Under the pieces are notes generated by a model. It worked only from the letters and a program-made list of their open reading frames with translations, searched no databases and was not told where the DNA came from. DNA of 64,000 bases from Luteococcus sp052116585 (GTDB taxonomy: Bacteria > Actinomycetota > Actinomycetes > Propionibacteriales > Propionibacteriaceae). The stretch covers positions 196,608 to 260,607 of the forward strand of contig NZ_JBQKKT010000002.1 of assembly GCF_052116585.1 (NCBI RefSeq), given 5' to 3'. How positions within the stretch are numbered: the stretch's first letter is position 1; every line of letters starts with the position of its first letter. A program made the position numbers and the translations under genes. Below are positions 62,283-64,000 of the stretch, in pieces.

Positions 62283-63524
62283 ATGTCCCAACATGATGAC
62301 CTGCTCGATCACCGCGAGCTCAACCATGACCTGCACGTCTTCGCCACCGATCCCTTGGCGGGATCAGGTCTGCCTCTGTGGCTGCCAGCCGGGGCAGCCA
62401 TCCGGGAGGAACTCGAACGCCTTGCGAAGGACATCGCCCACGACGATGGCTGTCTCGATGTCCGCACCCCAGTCCTGGGCAAACGTGCCTTGTTCGAGCG
62501 CTCCGGTCACTGGACCAAGTTCAGCAAGGACATGTTCCCGCCCATGAGGCTGGGTGAGGACGAGGTCGTGCTGCGGCCCGCGAACTGCCCCCACCACGCT
62601 CTCGTCTACGCGTGCGAACAGCGCTCGTACCGTGACTTGCCGATCCGTCTCAACGAACTCGCGCCGATGTTCCGCGCCGAACGCTCCGGCGTCGTGTCCG
62701 GCCTCCAGCGTGTGCGCCAGATCAGCCTCGACGACACCCACGTCTTCTGCCGCCCCGACCAGGTCCAGACCGAGGTCGCCGCGGCTCTGCGCTCCGCGCT
62801 CAAGGCCCAGCGGATCCTCGGCCTGCCCGTCGACTACGTCCGACTGTCCAAGCGCGACGAGTCCGACGCGTGGCTCGGCTCCGCCGAACAATGGGATCAT
62901 CACCAGGACGCGCTTCGCGCCGCTGTCCTGGAGGTGCTCGCCGATCAGAGGATCGACCTGGTCGAAGCCGATGGGGAGGCCGCCTTCTACGGTCCCAAGC
63001 TCGACCTGCAAGTCCGCGATGGCCGTGGTCACGAGGAGACCATCGCCACCGTCCAGCTCGACTTCAATCAGCCCGAACGTTTCGACCTCACCTACGTCGA
63101 CGCGGACGGCTCCAAACAGCGGTGCGTGATGATCCACCGTGGAACCGTCGGTGCGATGGAGCGCGTCGTCGCCTCACTCATGGAGCGCTATCAAGGCCGC
63201 CTGCCGCTGTGGCTGGCACCCGTCCAAGCTTTCGTCCTGCCTGTCAGCGAGGCCCAGGACGAAGCGGCCGACGACGCTGCGCGGGTACTGCGGCGCCATG
63301 GGCTTCGGGTCGAGGTGCGCCGCGAGGGGAGTCTGGGTAGGCGCATCCGTGAGGCCCGCACCGTGCGCGCAAGCGTCGTGGTCGTCATTGGTGAGCGCGA
63401 GGCCGCGCAAGCCATGGTGCAGGCCACCGACGGCCAGGACGGTATCAAACGCACCCTTGCAGTGAATGACCTCGCCGAGCGCATGCAGCAGGCCCACCGG
63501 GATAGGGTCGACCTCGCATGGTGA
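62283..63524 (+). CDS. short threonyl-tRNA synthetase without TGS and editing domains
   Basis: 413 residues, against about 640-690 for housekeeping ThrRS. It begins close to the catalytic domain (HRELNHDLHVFATDPLAGSG, LPLWLPAGAAIREELE) and keeps class II motifs: motif 2 region LAPMFRAERSGVVSGLQRVRQ, zinc-site residues in ANCPHHALVYA, motif 3 near MIHRGTVGAMERVVASL, then the anticodon-binding domain (WLAPVQAFVLPV). The N-terminal TGS and editing domains are absent. AAGGAA lies eight bases before the ATG. It follows a Thr leader peptide and an integrase, so it is accessory. It may provide resistance to a ThrRS-directed antibiotic or act under zinc or threonine stress (inference). Confidence 0.9.
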   Translation: MSQHDDLLDHRELNHDLHVFATDPLAGSGLPLWLPAGAAIREELERLAKDIAHDDGCLDVRTPVLGKRALFERSGHWTKFSKDMFPPMRLGEDEVVLRPANCPHHALVYACEQRSYRDLPIRLNELAPMFRAERSGVVSGLQRVRQISLDDTHVFCRPDQVQTEVAAALRSALKAQRILGLPVDYVRLSKRDESDAWLGSAEQWDHHQDALRAAVLEVLADQRIDLVEADGEAAFYGPKLDLQVRDGRGHEETIATVQLDFNQPERFDLTYVDADGSKQRCVMIHRGTVGAMERVVASLMERYQGRLPLWLAPVQAFVLPVSEAQDEAADDAARVLRRHGLRVEVRREGSLGRRIREARTVRASVVVVIGEREAAQAMVQATDGQDGIKRTLAVNDLAERMQQAHRDRVDLAW

Positions 63525-63528
63525 CGAG

Positions 63529-63564
63529 CGGGCCGGGCGCCGATAGCAAATGGCGCCCGGCCCG
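63529..63564 (+). terminator. terminator after the short thrS
   Basis: A 13-bp perfect G/C stem (63529-63541 with 63552-63564) with a ten-base loop, starting five bases after the thrS stop codon. No T run. Confidence 0.8.
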
Positions 63565-63690
63565 GCGCTTCACGTGGTCTGGAATCGAGCGGCCCCCTCG
63601 CTGGGTGCCCGCCTCCCTCGATGACGAGACACTCCACCAACAGGAGGTGGCGGCGCGACGAAGCAACGTTCGGAAGCTGATGGGTCAGCC

Positions 63691-63864
63691 TCAACCGCGC
63701 AGAGTATTCGCGGCGCGAATGGCATTACCCACGTGAGCCAGATCGAAGCTCACCACAACTCGTTCGCCCAACTGATCCAGACCGATGGCGCGCTCCATCT
63801 CGCGGCGCCGACCCAGAACTTCATCCGGCGCGACGGTGGCGCCCAGACGTTGGTAGAACGGACC
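63691..63864 (-). pseudogene. unidentified gene fragment cut by the IS element
   Basis: The minus strand is open from the IS end to a stop at 63691 and encodes about 57 residues (FYQRLGATVAPDEVLG ... SFDLAHVGNAIRAANTLRG). Composition looks coding. I do not recognise the family. Its 5' part would lie inside the IS, so it is probably the 3' end of a gene split by insertion. The stretch 63565-63690 shows nothing convincing. Confidence 0.4.
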
Positions 63865-64000
63865 CTGACCCCGGGTTGTGGACACGTGAAATCCAGCATG
63901 GGCTGGAGGAAGCGAGATGATCATCATCATGGCCAGGAAGAACTACTCGGCAGAGTTTCGTCAGCAGGCCGTTGACTTGTACGAGACCTCTCCGGATGCG
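63865..64000 (+). mobile_element. left end of an IS3-like insertion sequence
   Basis: A terminal-repeat-like stretch, TGACCCCGGGTTGTGGACA, begins near 63866, followed within 60 bases by a transposase start. The rest lies beyond the window. The exact first base of the element is uncertain by several bases, because the other end is not visible. Confidence 0.6.
63917..64000 (+). CDS. IS3-family transposase OrfA, 3' end outside window
   Basis: 28 codons are visible. MARKNYSAEFRQQAVDLY is the classic start of IS3/IS911-type OrfA, whose HTH binds the element ends. GGAGGA six bases before the ATG at 63917 sets the start; an ATG at 63929 is possible. It continues beyond the window. Confidence 0.85.
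   Translation, partial: MIIIMARKNYSAEFRQQAVDLYETSPDA

Noticed and set aside
63518..63736. 72-codon plus-strand frame after the short thrS
   Set aside because: It runs through the thrS terminator hairpin and has no ribosome site or recognisable domain.

Overview
The window is about 66% GC and reads as the chromosome of a high-GC Gram-positive actinobacterium. The evidence is an Rv2466c-type mycothiol nitroreductase, an FrnE-like DsbA protein, a LysX-type lysyl-tRNA synthetase fusion (decayed here), a siroheme sulfite reductase with a CC/CxxC-type CysH, NAD-dependent ligase, and many apparently leaderless genes with a TANNNT -10 box 6-7 bases before the start codon. I suspect Propionibacteriales from overall gene content, but the sequence alone does not prove the family.

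Layout. 1-9000: PrsW-type protease (5' cut by the window edge), two tandem dynamin-like GTPases, RlmA-type rRNA methyltransferase, SSB and the ABC-F factor EttA. 8250-12200: a DCC-family thiol protein, an MFS exporter flanked by two paralogous small secreted proteins, a quinol-monooxygenase-like protein and a DUF3800 protein. 12270-21200: FrnE-like oxidoreductase, MarR plus a D-lactate-dehydrogenase-type FAD/Fe-S protein, double-hotdog thioesterase, GH13 alpha-glucosidase and OPT oligopeptide transporter. 21260-29400: a sugar-acid locus (gnd, LacI regulator, LarA-family nickel racemase homologue, glucuronate isomerase, fructuronate/mannitol-type reductase, PfkB kinase) with no mannonate dehydratase and no KDPG aldolase. 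29650-31880: a WGxxGxxG surface protein broken by a stop codon, an SDR enzyme and a DUF2207 remnant. 31880-34720: pyrR-pyrB-pyrC. 35280-42090: sulfate assimilation operon behind a cysteine-type leader peptide (sir-cysH-cysD-cysN-tauE-sirB). 42040-54370: PepN, mycothiol nitroreductase, alanine symporter, LigA, a regulator, ActP/DUF485 acetate permease, RpiB and Nei glycosylase. 54350-60200: a conserved unknown protein, decayed lysX, decayed alpha/beta hydrolase, DJ-1/PfpI protein and a YidD-like protein. 60277-64000: tRNA-Pro(UGG) followed by a tyrosine integrase, an excisionase-like gene, a threonine-rich leader peptide with attenuator, a short second threonyl-tRNA synthetase, and an IS3-like element cut by the window end.

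The most notable systems are: (1) the sugar-acid locus, whose enzymes could form an unusual route glucuronate > fructuronate > mannonate > gluconate > 6-phosphogluconate > ribulose-5-phosphate if the LarA homologue is a gluconate/mannonate 2-epimerase; (2) the integrase-linked, leader-peptide-controlled editing-less ThrRS; and (3) the cysteine leader peptide in front of the sulfate operon. A cluster of decay (lysX, hydrolase, DUF2207, WGxxGxxG protein) marks recent gene loss.
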